Of a stretch of 64,000 nucleotides of DNA, positions 53,346 through 62,519 are shown in pieces. Made by a program: the position numbers and the translations under genes. The notes under the pieces were generated by a model, which had not been told where the DNA came from, did not search any database, and worked only from the letters and a program-made list of their open reading frames with translations. Within the stretch, counting starts at the first letter, position 1; each line of letters opens with the position of its first letter. The stretch is from Phormidium tenue FACHB-886 (GTDB taxonomy: Bacteria > Cyanobacteriota > Cyanobacteriia > Elainellales > Elainellaceae): positions 124,001-188,000 of the forward strand of contig NZ_JACXWX010000009.1 of NCBI RefSeq assembly GCF_014764505.1, written 5' to 3'.

Positions 53346-53642
53346 AAGATCGGTTTGGGAAGGAGCGGTGTTTGGCGAAGATACAGCGCTCGTACCAGCC
53401 GGAGTTGCCTTAATGGACTGAGTGCCCGATCGGCTGGGTGCAGCAAAGCTTGTCTCTAAAGCCGTCTCTAGCTCGGTGTTGAGATTGGCATCTTCACTGT
53501 CTACATCGAGAAAGGGGTCGTCTTCCAGGAGGGCTTCAAGCGACGGAGTGGCTGCCAGCAGATTAAACTCTTCTACTACTGGTGCATCCTCAATGCCGCC
53601 TATGAAATCCTTGCCCGCCGCGTAGTCTAAATTTTTTTTTTT
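53346..53642 (-). other. A11 slip site and open linker joining two ORFs
   Basis: On the minus strand the upstream ORF reads through Pro and an A11 run (53642-53632) into Ile and a TAG stop at 53627. In the -1 frame the run continues as Asn-Leu-Asp-Tyr and stays open through about 95 codons of acidic, Pro/Ser-rich linker (EDDPFLDVDSEDANLN and similar). It then enters the Hsp70-like ORF in frame. The linker has no ATG or GTG. A run of eleven A is long enough for RNA-polymerase or ribosome slippage. One extra A would fuse the two ORFs into about 1446 residues. Confidence 0.75.
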
Positions 53643-56305
53643 GGGCTGGAGGCTGGAGCAGGTGGCTCAGCAGCCTGAGATTCAGGGCGGGCATCCCCAA
53701 ATACTTCTTCAATCGATAGGTTAGAGCGCTCCTTTGCTTCAGGCTTTGGCACGTCACCAGCACTTTGGCTTAGCTGATCCTGCGGCTGGGACTCTGGCAA
53801 GGTTTCAAAAAGACTATCCAAACCTTCTAGCGTGAAGGCGTTGCTATCTGATGCAATCTCAGGCTCAGCTTCTAGGGTGGGTTCGGTCGGGGTAGGTGGA
53901 GCAGGTTGATCCAGCGGCAAATCTTCTGTGAAGAGTAGTGCTTCTAGGGTCTCGTGTGCTGCATCCGACTGGTGCTCGGCATCCGCCGCTGGGACAAACA
54001 AGTCATCAATTGATGCACCTGCAGCGCTTGATGCCAAGGGTTCAGCCTGCTCATGGGCTTGCTTGGGGGTAGTTTGCTCTAAATTAGATAAATCTACTGC
54101 CAGCTGCTGGAGGGTCATTTCGTCAATCTCCAATTCTGCGATCGGCAGCGGCGGTGGGGTTTCCAACGCAAGCAAATCTTCGCCTGCTTCGGCTGGCTCA
54201 AAGATATCTTCGCTGAAGCCTTCCGAGTCTACAAGGCGATCGGCATCGCTAGCAACCGGAATCAAGTCGGTGAGGCTGCGAATCTTGTCCAATCGCGCCT
54301 GAGTATTGGCGGAGATGGTCAAGTTTTCAGTGCCTGCTATTTCTGGCACGTCCCAAAATAAATCGGTATCGTCAACCGCTTCTGGGGCTTCTGTCGATCC
54401 CTCGTCTGCAGTTCCGCTTGCTGAGGCAATTGCCGTTTCTGCTTCTGGCTCAGCGGCAAACGCAGCCCGAAATTCGCTCAGCAAAAGGTTCTCCGTTGCC
54501 TGTGGTAAATCCTGCGGCAGCGAATTAGTTGGAGAGGACGCTTCTGGCAAGAAATTAGCGTCTGCCGTTTCTATAGGCTGAGCAACTGAAGGATCATCTA
54601 AGCCTTCAAACAGATCCTCTGAAGCTGAGCGATCTGAATCGCCGTGACGATGGGGCAATTCTTCTGGCGTTTCATCTGCTCCAGTTTCACTGAGCTGCCT
54701 GTCTTCCATTCCCGAAAACAGACTGCCAAAAGCAACATCAGCCTCTGCAGGCTGGAGCGATACTTCTACTGGCGATTCGGGTGCTAGCTCGATCGTCCAC
54801 TCCCCTGCACTTGGGTTGGCTGCATTAGGCGAATCGCCAAACAAGCTTTGATAGAACTCATCCTCATAGAGGCTATCGGGCGATTCCACCAAGGGTGGCT
54901 CCACAGCTTGCAGCTCAGTGGGTACGGGTTGATCTACCGTGGCGGATTGCTCAACGATCGCCGCATCGGCATTGACTCTAGCTTCTGCCCCCAGTTGGTT
55001 TAGCAAATCCAGCGCTGAGTCTAGATCCTCCACCTCTGGAGAATAGGCATTTGCATCAACCTGCAGTTGAGTGCTGTCATTGTCTATGCTTTCATCCACC
55101 GGATGTTGGGATGGGAACGTTGAGGTTGGCTCGGTTTGGAAGATTGTCAAATCTTCCTCATCCTCTGGAGCTTCCAGCTCAATCGGTACGGTGGACAGGT
55201 CTAGCCGCTGCAGCTCCTGGCTTAGTGCTGTCAAGCTACCGGGTGTGGCATCCAGCGTAAAAGGCTGCAGTTGCCAGCGGGTGTCGATCGGGGTAGCAGG
55301 TTTTTCGGGCTGTTCTCCTGCATCTAGCGCGTTTAGCTCCTCCAGCAACCGAGCAATTTCGGCATCCGTTTTTTCGGTGGCGTTCGCTATCGCCGCAGGC
55401 AACCCTGGAGTAGTTGGCTGCACCGCGGACTGCAGATAGGAAGAAGCTTCTCGCCCCACCTGCTCTGCCAAACGAGCCACCATCGCTGCTACTACTGCTT
55501 CACCCTGCTGACCCAGGCTATGAATGCGGTTTAGCCCTTGCTCTAGTGAATCTTGATAGCTCTGAAGATTGCTTTGCAGCGACTCAAAAATTACCCGCAG
55601 CGTTGCATCTAGTTTCAGCAGAAGCTGATCAGACTGAGTTTGCACTCGCTGAATCTGCTCTAGACGTTGAGCCGGACTGAAAACAGCACCCGCTTCTGAG
55701 TTTGCTAAATTTGCCGAATTGTTGACATGAGACAAAGCCGCATCGTTTGGGCCGGAATGACTCAAATCCGCGTTACCCAGAAGCCGTTGATCATCTGTAG
55801 ACAGGCTAGCAACCATCTGCACAACCTGCTCCCGCAGGTTTTCTTGCATCTGCGCCATTGCCGATTGCAAAAACTCCATCAACAGCTGCGAGTTAGCCGC
55901 GTTACCTTGAGGCGGCAGTGCGTATTGCTGTCGCTGTGCCTCTAGCTGCCGCACCTCATGCGTGAGTGCCTCTCGCTGCTGCCGCAACAGCTCCACATCC
56001 GAGCGCATCGGCTGGAGCATATTCACCCGTAGGTAATTCATTTCCTGCAGCACAGACTGCAAAACCTGCTGCGCCGACTCTGCGGCGGGCTGTCCGCTCG
56101 GCAGCAAAGAAGCCTGGGCTGGCGAGGCTTCCTCAGGGGAAACCACAGGCGATCGCAGTTCGGCTAGATAGGTGCGGGCTTGCTCTAAAACCTGTCGTTG
56201 CCGCATGGCATCCGTAGACATGACCCAGGGCAGACGTGGCGTTGTTTTCTGAAGCACCTCGTCAATGTCGTGAATGAGCGCTTGGATCGGGTCGATTTGA
56301 GACAC
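53627..56305 (-). CDS. large acidic coiled-coil protein, probably fused to Hsp70-like ORF by slippage
   Basis: An 892-residue protein from GTG 56305 (MSQIDPIQALIHDIDEVLQKTTPRLPWVMS). Residues ~60-140 are predicted coiled coil (VLQEMNYLRVNMLQPMRSDVELLRQQREALTHEVRQLEAQ). A second helical/coiled region at ~210-300 follows (LEQIQRVQTQSDQLLLKLDATLRVIFESL, NRIHSLGQQGEAVVAAMVARLAEQ). From ~330 to the end it is highly acidic, rich in Ala, Glu, Asp, Ser and Pro, with short recurring D/E-LF-x-hydrophobic motifs (DLFEGLD, SLFGDS, DSLFETLP). No enzyme motif or signal peptide is present. It ends PASSPKKKI at an A11 tract. I do not know its function. Confidence 0.75.
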   Translation of the reverse strand: MSQIDPIQALIHDIDEVLQKTTPRLPWVMSTDAMRQRQVLEQARTYLAELRSPVVSPEEASPAQASLLPSGQPAAESAQQVLQSVLQEMNYLRVNMLQPMRSDVELLRQQREALTHEVRQLEAQRQQYALPPQGNAANSQLLMEFLQSAMAQMQENLREQVVQMVASLSTDDQRLLGNADLSHSGPNDAALSHVNNSANLANSEAGAVFSPAQRLEQIQRVQTQSDQLLLKLDATLRVIFESLQSNLQSYQDSLEQGLNRIHSLGQQGEAVVAAMVARLAEQVGREASSYLQSAVQPTTPGLPAAIANATEKTDAEIARLLEELNALDAGEQPEKPATPIDTRWQLQPFTLDATPGSLTALSQELQRLDLSTVPIELEAPEDEEDLTIFQTEPTSTFPSQHPVDESIDNDSTQLQVDANAYSPEVEDLDSALDLLNQLGAEARVNADAAIVEQSATVDQPVPTELQAVEPPLVESPDSLYEDEFYQSLFGDSPNAANPSAGEWTIELAPESPVEVSLQPAEADVAFGSLFSGMEDRQLSETGADETPEELPHRHGDSDRSASEDLFEGLDDPSVAQPIETADANFLPEASSPTNSLPQDLPQATENLLLSEFRAAFAAEPEAETAIASASGTADEGSTEAPEAVDDTDLFWDVPEIAGTENLTISANTQARLDKIRSLTDLIPVASDADRLVDSEGFSEDIFEPAEAGEDLLALETPPPLPIAELEIDEMTLQQLAVDLSNLEQTTPKQAHEQAEPLASSAAGASIDDLFVPAADAEHQSDAAHETLEALLFTEDLPLDQPAPPTPTEPTLEAEPEIASDSNAFTLEGLDSLFETLPESQPQDQLSQSAGDVPKPEAKERSNLSIEEVFGDARPESQAAEPPAPASSPKKKI

Positions 56306-56899
56306 GGTTAGAGTCCTGCGTAAAAAATGAGGGACGGCAGCTTGGGGGAGAGGGATAGCGCCAGCGTCAGTTTGCCGGGTTGCAGCTTGATCTATCTTGA
56401 TCCTAGCGCTGCAGTTAAGGACGGGTAAGAGAATTTAGGGCATGCCCCTTTCTAGATTCCCCAAAAATAACTTGAAACTTCAAAGTTCCTAGATTTACAG
56501 TCCCTAGTTATATCTTGCTTCAGCAGATTTGCTGCAACAAATTTATTAGCGTTCATGTCACTAGATTAGTTCGAGCAGGGACTAAGCAAAATACTGAAGG
56601 GCAAATACTGAAGACTGCTCTATCAACTTCTATGCGGCGAGCTGCAGCCAACCTGAACTTTATCCGCAGCAAGGGCAGTTCTCCAACAGAGAATTGCGCT
56701 GATTGCATTCTGGTGCTCTTTACGAATCGAAAAGCGTGAAGCAAGATAAAGCAGCCGAATTCAAGCCGACTCCTACCAAAGTTCGCTACTCTGTTTGAGA
56801 GATTAATTTTGACTGGGCAGGGCATGGGCGAACACACGCAAGCTTCTGGTTCGATCTCCCTTTCCACTTCTCCTAATCCCCAGACACGCGGTTGAAACG
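56306..56899. other. 594-base intergenic region, nothing recognised
   Basis: This gap lies between the divergent large acidic-protein gene and the TonB-like gene. It is A/T-rich near 56460-56560. Short ORFs on both strands (56515 plus, 56553 minus) lack ribosome sites and coding character. Promoters of both neighbours should be here. Confidence 0.4.
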
Positions 56900-58018
56900 A
56901 TGGCACGAATCCCTTCTATTTCAGTAAAAAAGTCGCCAATGGCACTGCAACGCTGGGTGCAGAACCCAGCGGCAATTTCGGCGATTGCTTCATTAGGTGT
57001 TCATGCCTTCTTGTTTGCTGTGCTGCCTGTGTTGCCTGGTGCAGCACTTCGGGGAAGAGAGGCGGAAATTAAAGAGCCTGTCAACCTTGTAGAACTAACG
57101 CCAGAGGAGCAAAGCCGCCTGCCGGATATCTCCACTGCCCCCCCAGAGCTACCGCCGATCGCCCAGCAGCCCCTGCCTGACGAAGCTGCCCCCTTCAGCC
57201 TCACCCCACTGCCCAACCAAACCACACCCCCGGCGCTGCCGCCGTTTCTAACACAGACGCCGTTCATGCCACCGCCGATCATTTTTGCCCAGCCTGAACC
57301 AGTTGCGCCTGCCCGTCCTGCTGTACCAGCCGCACCGCCTGCTGCAACTCCCAAACCTTCTACACCAGCTACCCCTGCTCCTGAGGCGACTGCCACACCG
57401 CCTGCCGCATCTGAGTCGCCCACGCCGTCTCCTGGAATGACGACAGATAATCTGCCGTTTAATCCCTCTGCATCACCGGACCAAGCTGCTGTAGAGCAGC
57501 CTTCACCCTCAGTAGACGAAATTCGCCAAGCCCAACGTCAAGCCCAAGTCGATCGAATCCGGGTGCGGCGCGAACAGCTAGCTGCCCTTAATCCGGATGA
57601 GACAGGGATTGGAGATAGTGCAGTATTGGGCAACATGAGCACTTGGTCTGACGCGGTTGGCAAGTGGCTCAATGATGATGAGAAGTTTAGACAATTGAAC
57701 TTTAAGGAACCGATCGAGATTGCCGGAACCTATCCCGAAGCTGCATGCTCGTTGCAGGCAGATCGAGCGGTTTGGGTCGGCGTTTTGGTAAATGCCGACG
57801 GCAAAGCGATCAATGAGACGGGCAACCGGCCACAGCTTGTGCAAGGTTCTGGCTACGGCATCTTCAATCAACAGGCGATCGAAGCAGCGGCTGCCCATAC
57901 ATACCAGCCAACCGGCGAAAAAGAAGCGTACTTGGTGCAGGTCAACTACGAATACAGTCAAGAGAGCTGTCCGGCTGCACCAGCTCAGCCACGCCCGAAC
58001 AACGAGGCACAGGGATAA
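56900..58018 (+). CDS. TonB-like energy-transducer-type protein
   Basis: A 372-residue protein. An N-terminal cytoplasmic tail is followed by one TM helix at about residues 27-50 (AAISAIASLGVHAFLFAVLPVLPG). A long Pro/Ala/Thr-rich periplasmic spacer runs from ~75 to 215. The C-terminal domain of ~110 residues (EAACSLQADRAVWVGVLVNADGKAINETGNRPQLVQGSGYGIFNQQAIEAAAAHTYQPTGEKEAYLVQVNYEY) has TonB-C-like strand order. No exbB/exbD genes are adjacent. Such proteins may couple proton motive force to outer-membrane transport, but some cyanobacterial versions have no proven transport role. The start is ATG 56900. Confidence 0.8.
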   Translation: MARIPSISVKKSPMALQRWVQNPAAISAIASLGVHAFLFAVLPVLPGAALRGREAEIKEPVNLVELTPEEQSRLPDISTAPPELPPIAQQPLPDEAAPFSLTPLPNQTTPPALPPFLTQTPFMPPPIIFAQPEPVAPARPAVPAAPPAATPKPSTPATPAPEATATPPAASESPTPSPGMTTDNLPFNPSASPDQAAVEQPSPSVDEIRQAQRQAQVDRIRVRREQLAALNPDETGIGDSAVLGNMSTWSDAVGKWLNDDEKFRQLNFKEPIEIAGTYPEAACSLQADRAVWVGVLVNADGKAINETGNRPQLVQGSGYGIFNQQAIEAAAAHTYQPTGEKEAYLVQVNYEYSQESCPAAPAQPRPNNEAQG

Positions 58019-58037
58019 CACAGGGTAATAGGAGAGT

Positions 58038-58550
58038 CTAGCCGTATACCTGGGACCAAGTCGTGGTTAGGAAAACAACCACAACTGCGATTGCCAGCAG
58101 CATCTGGATTAAATTGCCTAACAGTGTTCCCACTACAATCCCAACGCCTGCCCGAATTGCCAGCTTCCAATCTTTGCGATAGAGGTATTCCCCAACGATA
58201 GCCCCCACTAAAGGTCCCAACAGCAGCCCCAGCAGCGGTCCACCAATCGGCAGGGCAGGTAAAAGTCCCAGTACTCCCACTAGCAAGCCCACGATTGCCC
58301 CAATCTGCCCCCAGTGGCTGGCTCCAGCTTGCTTAGCTCCCCAGTAGGTGGCTAGAAAGTCAATGCCCACACTCAGCAGCAGCACCACAATTGCGGCTGT
58401 AAGAGGAACAGCGAGACCGGCAAACCCCTGGGTAACTCCCCAAACTACGATCGCCCCTAAAACAAGGCTGCTGCCGGGAAGCCCCGGCACAACTGCGCCG
58501 ATTACGCCAATGACCATGACGACGACCAAAGTCCAGTACAGTGCGAGCAT
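58038..58550 (-). CDS. DUF456 membrane protein
   Basis: A 170-residue, very hydrophobic, Gly-rich protein with four to five TM segments. The DUF456 pattern is present: VVPGLPGSSLVLGAIVVWG near residue 22, SVGIDFLATYWGAKQAGASHWGQIGAIVGLLVG, and LGPLVGAIVGEYLYRKDWKLAIRAGVGIVVGTLLGNLIQ. The function is unknown. It follows the CCB2-like gene on the same strand with 21 bases between, so they form an operon. The TonB-like gene converges from the other side, 19 bases away. Confidence 0.9.
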   Translation of the reverse strand: MLALYWTLVVVMVIGVIGAVVPGLPGSSLVLGAIVVWGVTQGFAGLAVPLTAAIVVLLLSVGIDFLATYWGAKQAGASHWGQIGAIVGLLVGVLGLLPALPIGGPLLGLLLGPLVGAIVGEYLYRKDWKLAIRAGVGIVVGTLLGNLIQMLLAIAVVVVFLTTTWSQVYG

Positions 58551-58571
58551 AGGTAGAGTTCCTGACTAAAT

Positions 58572-59261
58572 TTATGGGCTGCTAGGCGAAGGCTGAACAG
58601 TGTTAACGCTCTGGCTCAAGGTATTTTCTAGCTTATCGGCAATTCCTGCGATCCAGTTTTCATCTTGCTGAGTATAGCTGCGGGGAGCATTTGCGCCCAA
58701 AATCAAAACGCCTTGAGTGCCGATCGGCTGGCAAATCACACCTTGAGTATTTTCTGGCAAATAGTTAAATTCAATCCGCCCCGGATAGAGATCAAGCTTG
58801 ACCAGGTAGACTGGTTTTTGGCTAGACAAAACACGTTGAACGATTGTGCCAGGCTTGATCTCCGGATAGCTGCCCTCAGCAGTTTTGACTAAAATGCCGC
58901 GCCGCAGCAACACTCGTCCTTGATACCAAACGATGATTGACCGCGTGACGGTGTTTGTAAGCAGCAGGTGTGATGCCCAAGCCAGCTCGGTTTGCAGCGC
59001 TTCGGGCAAGTCAGCCGCTAGCTCAAAGCCTTCAGTCCCGACTAAATTGACCGCATCGGGGGGTTTGGGCTGAATCCGCTGCCACAGCAGCCCCGTCAGA
59101 ATCAGCAGCGCACTTAAAATAATGCCCAAAGCATCCGATCGCGCCTGAGAAGCGGCAAGGGCGGGCGTTAGCAGTCGATTGATTAGCAGGAGCGTCCCGG
59201 CAATCACCCCAACGACGATCGGCAGCTGCCGGAGAACTTCATTTTGATCAGGTTTAGCCAT
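58572..59261 (-). CDS. CCB2-like cofactor assembly protein (cytochrome b6f haem ci)
   Basis: A 229-residue protein. Two TM helices near the N-terminus (LPIVVGVIAGTLLLINRLL and GIILSALLILTGLLW) precede a soluble GAF-like domain of ~150 residues (AWASHLLLTNTVTRSIIVWYQGRVLLRRGIL, QKPVYLVKLDLYPGRIEFNYLPENTQGVICQPIGTQGVLILGANAPRSYTQQDENWIAGIADKLE). This matches the cofactor-assembly-of-complex-C subunit B (CCB2/CCB4) family. In chloroplasts it helps attach haem ci to cytochrome b6; in cyanobacteria it acts in thylakoid assembly. A good start is ATG 59261. It is the first gene of a pair with DUF456. Confidence 0.85.
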   Translation of the reverse strand: MAKPDQNEVLRQLPIVVGVIAGTLLLINRLLTPALAASQARSDALGIILSALLILTGLLWQRIQPKPPDAVNLVGTEGFELAADLPEALQTELAWASHLLLTNTVTRSIIVWYQGRVLLRRGILVKTAEGSYPEIKPGTIVQRVLSSQKPVYLVKLDLYPGRIEFNYLPENTQGVICQPIGTQGVLILGANAPRSYTQQDENWIAGIADKLENTLSQSVNTVQPSPSSP

Positions 59262-59326
59262 ATTAGAAACGAGCTAGGTACTATAGCTACTGACCCCTAT
59301 TTTTTGGCGATCGCGCTGAAGTACCC

Positions 59327-60643
59327 GTGCAAGATATATTTGGTGGGCTGCTTTCTCTCTTCCTCAATCCTACACCCCAGCTAGAAGCCTTACGGACGGC
59401 AAATTGGTCAACCTGGCTCGATCCCTCGATCGTGCAAGTGCTGGCAACTCCCGTCCCTGACCCCACTGCCGAAGCTGTAATTCAGCAGCATTTAGCAGGG
59501 CTGCAGGCGCTTGGCACACCCAACAGCAATCAGGCAGTTTGGATTCAAATCGGCAAACTGACTCTGGCAGAACATCAGGGCATGACCCCCCTGCCAGCCG
59601 CCTCGCTCACTAAAATTGCCACTACACTGGCAGCACTAACGACTTGGGGACCCGATCACCAGTTTGAAACGCTGGTTAGTACAAATGGCACCCTGCAGAA
59701 TGGCGTTCTGACCGGCGATCTGGTTGTGAGCGGCGAAGGCGATCCGTTTTTTGTTTGGGAGGAGGCGATCGCCCTCGGCAATGCCCTCAACCGAGCAGGT
59801 ATCCGGGAGGTGACGGGCAACTTGGTGATCAAAGGCAACTTCACCATGAACTACGAATTTGATCCCCAAACCTCCGGCAATTTGCTAAAGCAGGGGCTAA
59901 ATGCCGACACCTGGGCAGGGGAAGTTGAGGCTCAATTCGATCGGCTGCCGCCCGGTACACCCCGCCCCCAAGTCTTGATCAACGGGGCAGTGCAGGTAGC
60001 TGCCCCTACGGGCAGCCTCAAACCTGTGGTTCGTCATCAGTCAATGCCGCTTGCCACCATCCTCAAGTCGATGAATATCTACAGCAACAACCCGATGTCG
60101 GAAATGCTGGCAAATTCTTTAGGTGGGGCACAAGCCGTTGCAGATAAAGCCGCCATCGCTGCCGATGTACCACGAGACGAAATTCAGATCAATCGCGGCT
60201 CTGGTCTAGGGATGGACAACCGAATTTCTCCGAGAGCCGTCGTAGCGATGTTGATGGCTATTCAACAGCAGCTCCAGTCGCACCAGCTGACGATCGCCGA
60301 CCTCTTCCCCATTGCTGGCAAAGATGGCGGTACGCTGGCAGGACGACGCACCCCTGACTCTGCTGTAGTCAAAACTGGAACCCTCAATGAGGTCAGCGCT
60401 TTTGCAGGCGTTCTGCCCACCCGCGATCGGGGCTTGGTGTGGTTTGCCATCATCAATCTAGGCGCAGGCAACATCGGCGATTATCACAACCAGCAAGACT
60501 TGCTCCTGCAAAACCTCCAAACTGTTTGGGGCAAGCCCACCACACTTCCCCTGTCCGTGAAGCCTAAAGATAGCAGCCGCAATCCAATCAACTGGCTGGG
60601 GGCAGGCGAGCGGAATCAAATTGTTTGGCCGAATGAAGGATAA
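59327..60643 (+). CDS. dacB: D-alanyl-D-alanine carboxypeptidase / endopeptidase, S13 (PBP4)
   Basis: A 438-residue S13 family penicillin-binding protein acting on peptidoglycan cross-links in the periplasm. Catalytic motifs in order: SLTK (Ser93-x-x-Lys96 in PLPAASLTKIATT), SNN (in SMNIYSNNPMSEML), and KTG (in AVVKTGTLNEVSAFAGV). An insert between the first two motifs, as in PBP4, holds VSGEGDPFF. The start is GTG 59327; the N-terminus is weakly hydrophobic (MQDIFGGLLSLFLNPTP) with no classic signal peptide, so export is not certain from sequence. It starts 65 bases from the divergent CCB2-like gene. Confidence 0.93.
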   Translation: MQDIFGGLLSLFLNPTPQLEALRTANWSTWLDPSIVQVLATPVPDPTAEAVIQQHLAGLQALGTPNSNQAVWIQIGKLTLAEHQGMTPLPAASLTKIATTLAALTTWGPDHQFETLVSTNGTLQNGVLTGDLVVSGEGDPFFVWEEAIALGNALNRAGIREVTGNLVIKGNFTMNYEFDPQTSGNLLKQGLNADTWAGEVEAQFDRLPPGTPRPQVLINGAVQVAAPTGSLKPVVRHQSMPLATILKSMNIYSNNPMSEMLANSLGGAQAVADKAAIAADVPRDEIQINRGSGLGMDNRISPRAVVAMLMAIQQQLQSHQLTIADLFPIAGKDGGTLAGRRTPDSAVVKTGTLNEVSAFAGVLPTRDRGLVWFAIINLGAGNIGDYHNQQDLLLQNLQTVWGKPTTLPLSVKPKDSSRNPINWLGAGERNQIVWPNEG

Positions 60644-60775
60644 TATCTCCTCACGCCGCTGCTCTATCTGGCGAGCTAACCCTCTCCTAACCAATTGTCA
60701 AACCTTGTTGCAAAGCTAAAGTCTTTTTTTTCAGTTGCGATACGGTTTGGATAGGCGCTTATGAGGGTTACTACA

Positions 60776-61300
60776 ATGGCATTTCAGAAGATATTGGCGG
60801 CGATCGATTACTCTCCCCTCAGTCAATCTGTATTTGATCAAGCTTTGGAGCTTGCTCGTACCAACCAAGCCCAGCTCATGCTATTTCATTGCCTGACGGC
60901 AGATACGGTGATAGTATCTCCACCGTTTGCAGGTGAATTTGGTGTATCTCCGCAGTTTGTGAATCAGGCGTACCAGGCTGAGTTTATTCGCCTCGATCAA
61001 CAAGTGCAGCAAACTCAATCGCTGTTGCGGCGGTTTTTTGAAACGGCAACTCAGCAAGGGGTGGTCACAGAATGTGGTTATCGGATTGTTGAACCCGGAC
61101 AAGGGCTTTGCCAGATCGCCCAGCAGTGGGGTGCTGATTTGCTCATGCTAGGACGGCGCGGGCGCAGGGGTTTACGAGAAGCACTCTTGGGTAGCGTCAG
61201 CAACTATGTGTTGCACAATGCTCCTTGTGCGGTGCTAGTAATTCAGGCAAACTGCAGTCCCACGGAGAAAAAACAGGCGATTGCTACAGCTAGCCGTTAG
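60776..61300 (+). CDS. universal stress protein (UspA family), ATP-binding type
   Basis: A 174-residue Usp protein. It has FQKILAAIDYSPLSQSVFDQALELARTNQAQLMLFHCL, then a longer linker (VSPPFAGEFGVSPQFVNQAYQAEF). It finishes with WGADLLMLGRRGRRGLREALLGSVSNYVLHNAPCAVLVIQ. The ATP-binding motif Gx2Gx9GS is intact (GRRG, nine residues, GS), unlike the copy at 46542. I choose ATG 60776 because AGGG lies 9 bases upstream; an ATG at 60761 would add five residues. A terminator hairpin follows. Confidence 0.92.
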   Translation: MAFQKILAAIDYSPLSQSVFDQALELARTNQAQLMLFHCLTADTVIVSPPFAGEFGVSPQFVNQAYQAEFIRLDQQVQQTQSLLRRFFETATQQGVVTECGYRIVEPGQGLCQIAQQWGADLLMLGRRGRRGLREALLGSVSNYVLHNAPCAVLVIQANCSPTEKKQAIATASR

Positions 61301-61374
61301 CGCTCTTCGAAGCAGAACTGACGCAGATTTTCCGCGCCCTAGTGTACTTCTGGGTACTTATGGCTAGAGTACTC

Positions 61375-61409
61375 ATGGAGGGGTGGGCAAAATTGCACGA
61401 CCCCTCCAT
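61375..61409. terminator. bidirectional terminator
   Basis: Arms ATGGAGGGGT (61375-61384) and ACCCCTCCAT (61400-61409) form a 10-bp stem. It lies between the convergent universal-stress and AEC transporter genes. Confidence 0.7.
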
Positions 61410-61423
61410 CTGAGAATGGAGAT

Positions 61424-62443
61424 CTAGCCAAATACTGCCAGCCAGATTGGGATCATCACCAGCAGTAGCCCAGTAGACAGCACAATGCTGCTGGCAATTA
61501 GCTCACGATCTAACTCATATTCTTCTGCCAAAATTAAGCCTGCAAAAGCAGACGGCATACCCGCCATCAAAACTAGCGCTAGCCGTGCGGCGTCCATTAC
61601 GCCCAACGCTGTCACCAGCAACCCTACTAAGCCAGGCAGAACCACTACTTTGAGCACTGCCGGGATGATCGCCAGCCTCAAACTTTTCCAGCCGTGCAGC
61701 TGGCTGATCCGCATGCCCATTAGCAGCAACGCCGCTGGAATCACAACTCCCACAGAAGCTTGCAAGCCTGACTCAGCCAGTGCTGGCAGGGCGATCGGCT
61801 GTGTCGTTGAGCCAACGACAAACGCCCACAGCGAGGGCACAGTTAACACATCTCGAACCTGCTTCCACCAGTGGTGCTTTTGCAGGCTGCGGCCATAAAA
61901 GCTCGCTAGAAACACGCCTACTCCATAAGTTCCCACCACGTTGTGGGCAACGCTGTAAAACACTAGCCAGCTGGCATAAGCTTGATCGACAAAGGTGGGG
62001 GCGATCGCCAAACCCACGAAACCCGTATTACCTATAATTGCAGCCAAGATAAAGCTACCCCGCCGCGCTCGACTTTCCCATAGGTCAGCCGTTTCGGCTG
62101 TTAACCCTAGCGCTGTCTCGATCGCATTCTCAACAGCATCAGGGGGCGAAGCAGGCTCAGCAGCGGAAGGTTCTGAACTGGCATAGCGGACTGCCTGCAA
62201 GCCAAGCCAAGCCAACAGCAGCCCTACCACTAAAGCGGCGATTACCACTGCTGGCGCTAACCCCACCTGTGCCGAAAAGTGAGTCTGTCGTGCCAGCGCC
62301 AGGATTTCTAAAGGAACGCCCACCCAATACAAGCCCCGTCCCAGCAAACGCGGGAGCGATTCGGGAAGGAAGCGCAGCAGCAGAAAGCCCAGCCCTGTCC
62401 ACAAGAAAAGAGGAAAATAAGCCTGCACCAAAGAATCCGCCAT
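61424..62443 (-). CDS. AEC-family (auxin efflux carrier-like) transporter
   Basis: A 339-residue membrane protein with nine to ten TM helices. It has AEC features: a hydrophobic start (YFPLFLWTGLGFLLLRFLPESL), the GNTGFVGLAIAPTFVDQAYASW central motif with helix breaks, and a C-terminal half with VIPAALLLMGMRISQ, MAGMPSAFAGLILAEEYELDRELIASSIVLSTGLLLVMIPIW. A polar Ala/Pro/Glu loop of ~45 residues links the halves. AEC proteins export organic anions such as malate; in bacteria substrates vary. The start is ATG 62443. It is 76 bases downstream of the ARC6-like gene on the same strand. Confidence 0.9.
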   Translation of the reverse strand: MADSLVQAYFPLFLWTGLGFLLLRFLPESLPRLLGRGLYWVGVPLEILALARQTHFSAQVGLAPAVVIAALVVGLLLAWLGLQAVRYASSEPSAAEPASPPDAVENAIETALGLTAETADLWESRARRGSFILAAIIGNTGFVGLAIAPTFVDQAYASWLVFYSVAHNVVGTYGVGVFLASFYGRSLQKHHWWKQVRDVLTVPSLWAFVVGSTTQPIALPALAESGLQASVGVVIPAALLLMGMRISQLHGWKSLRLAIIPAVLKVVVLPGLVGLLVTALGVMDAARLALVLMAGMPSAFAGLILAEEYELDRELIASSIVLSTGLLLVMIPIWLAVFG

Positions 62444-62519
62444 GTTTAACAGTCTAGGAGAGAAAGAAGCTGGGCGAGCAAGTCTCTGGCACTGACGCTA
62501 GTTTCAATTTAGAACGATT

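Noticed and set aside
57001-57423. 140-aa Gly/Ala-rich minus-strand ORF
   Set aside because: It is the antisense image of the Pro-rich TonB spacer and only reflects base composition.
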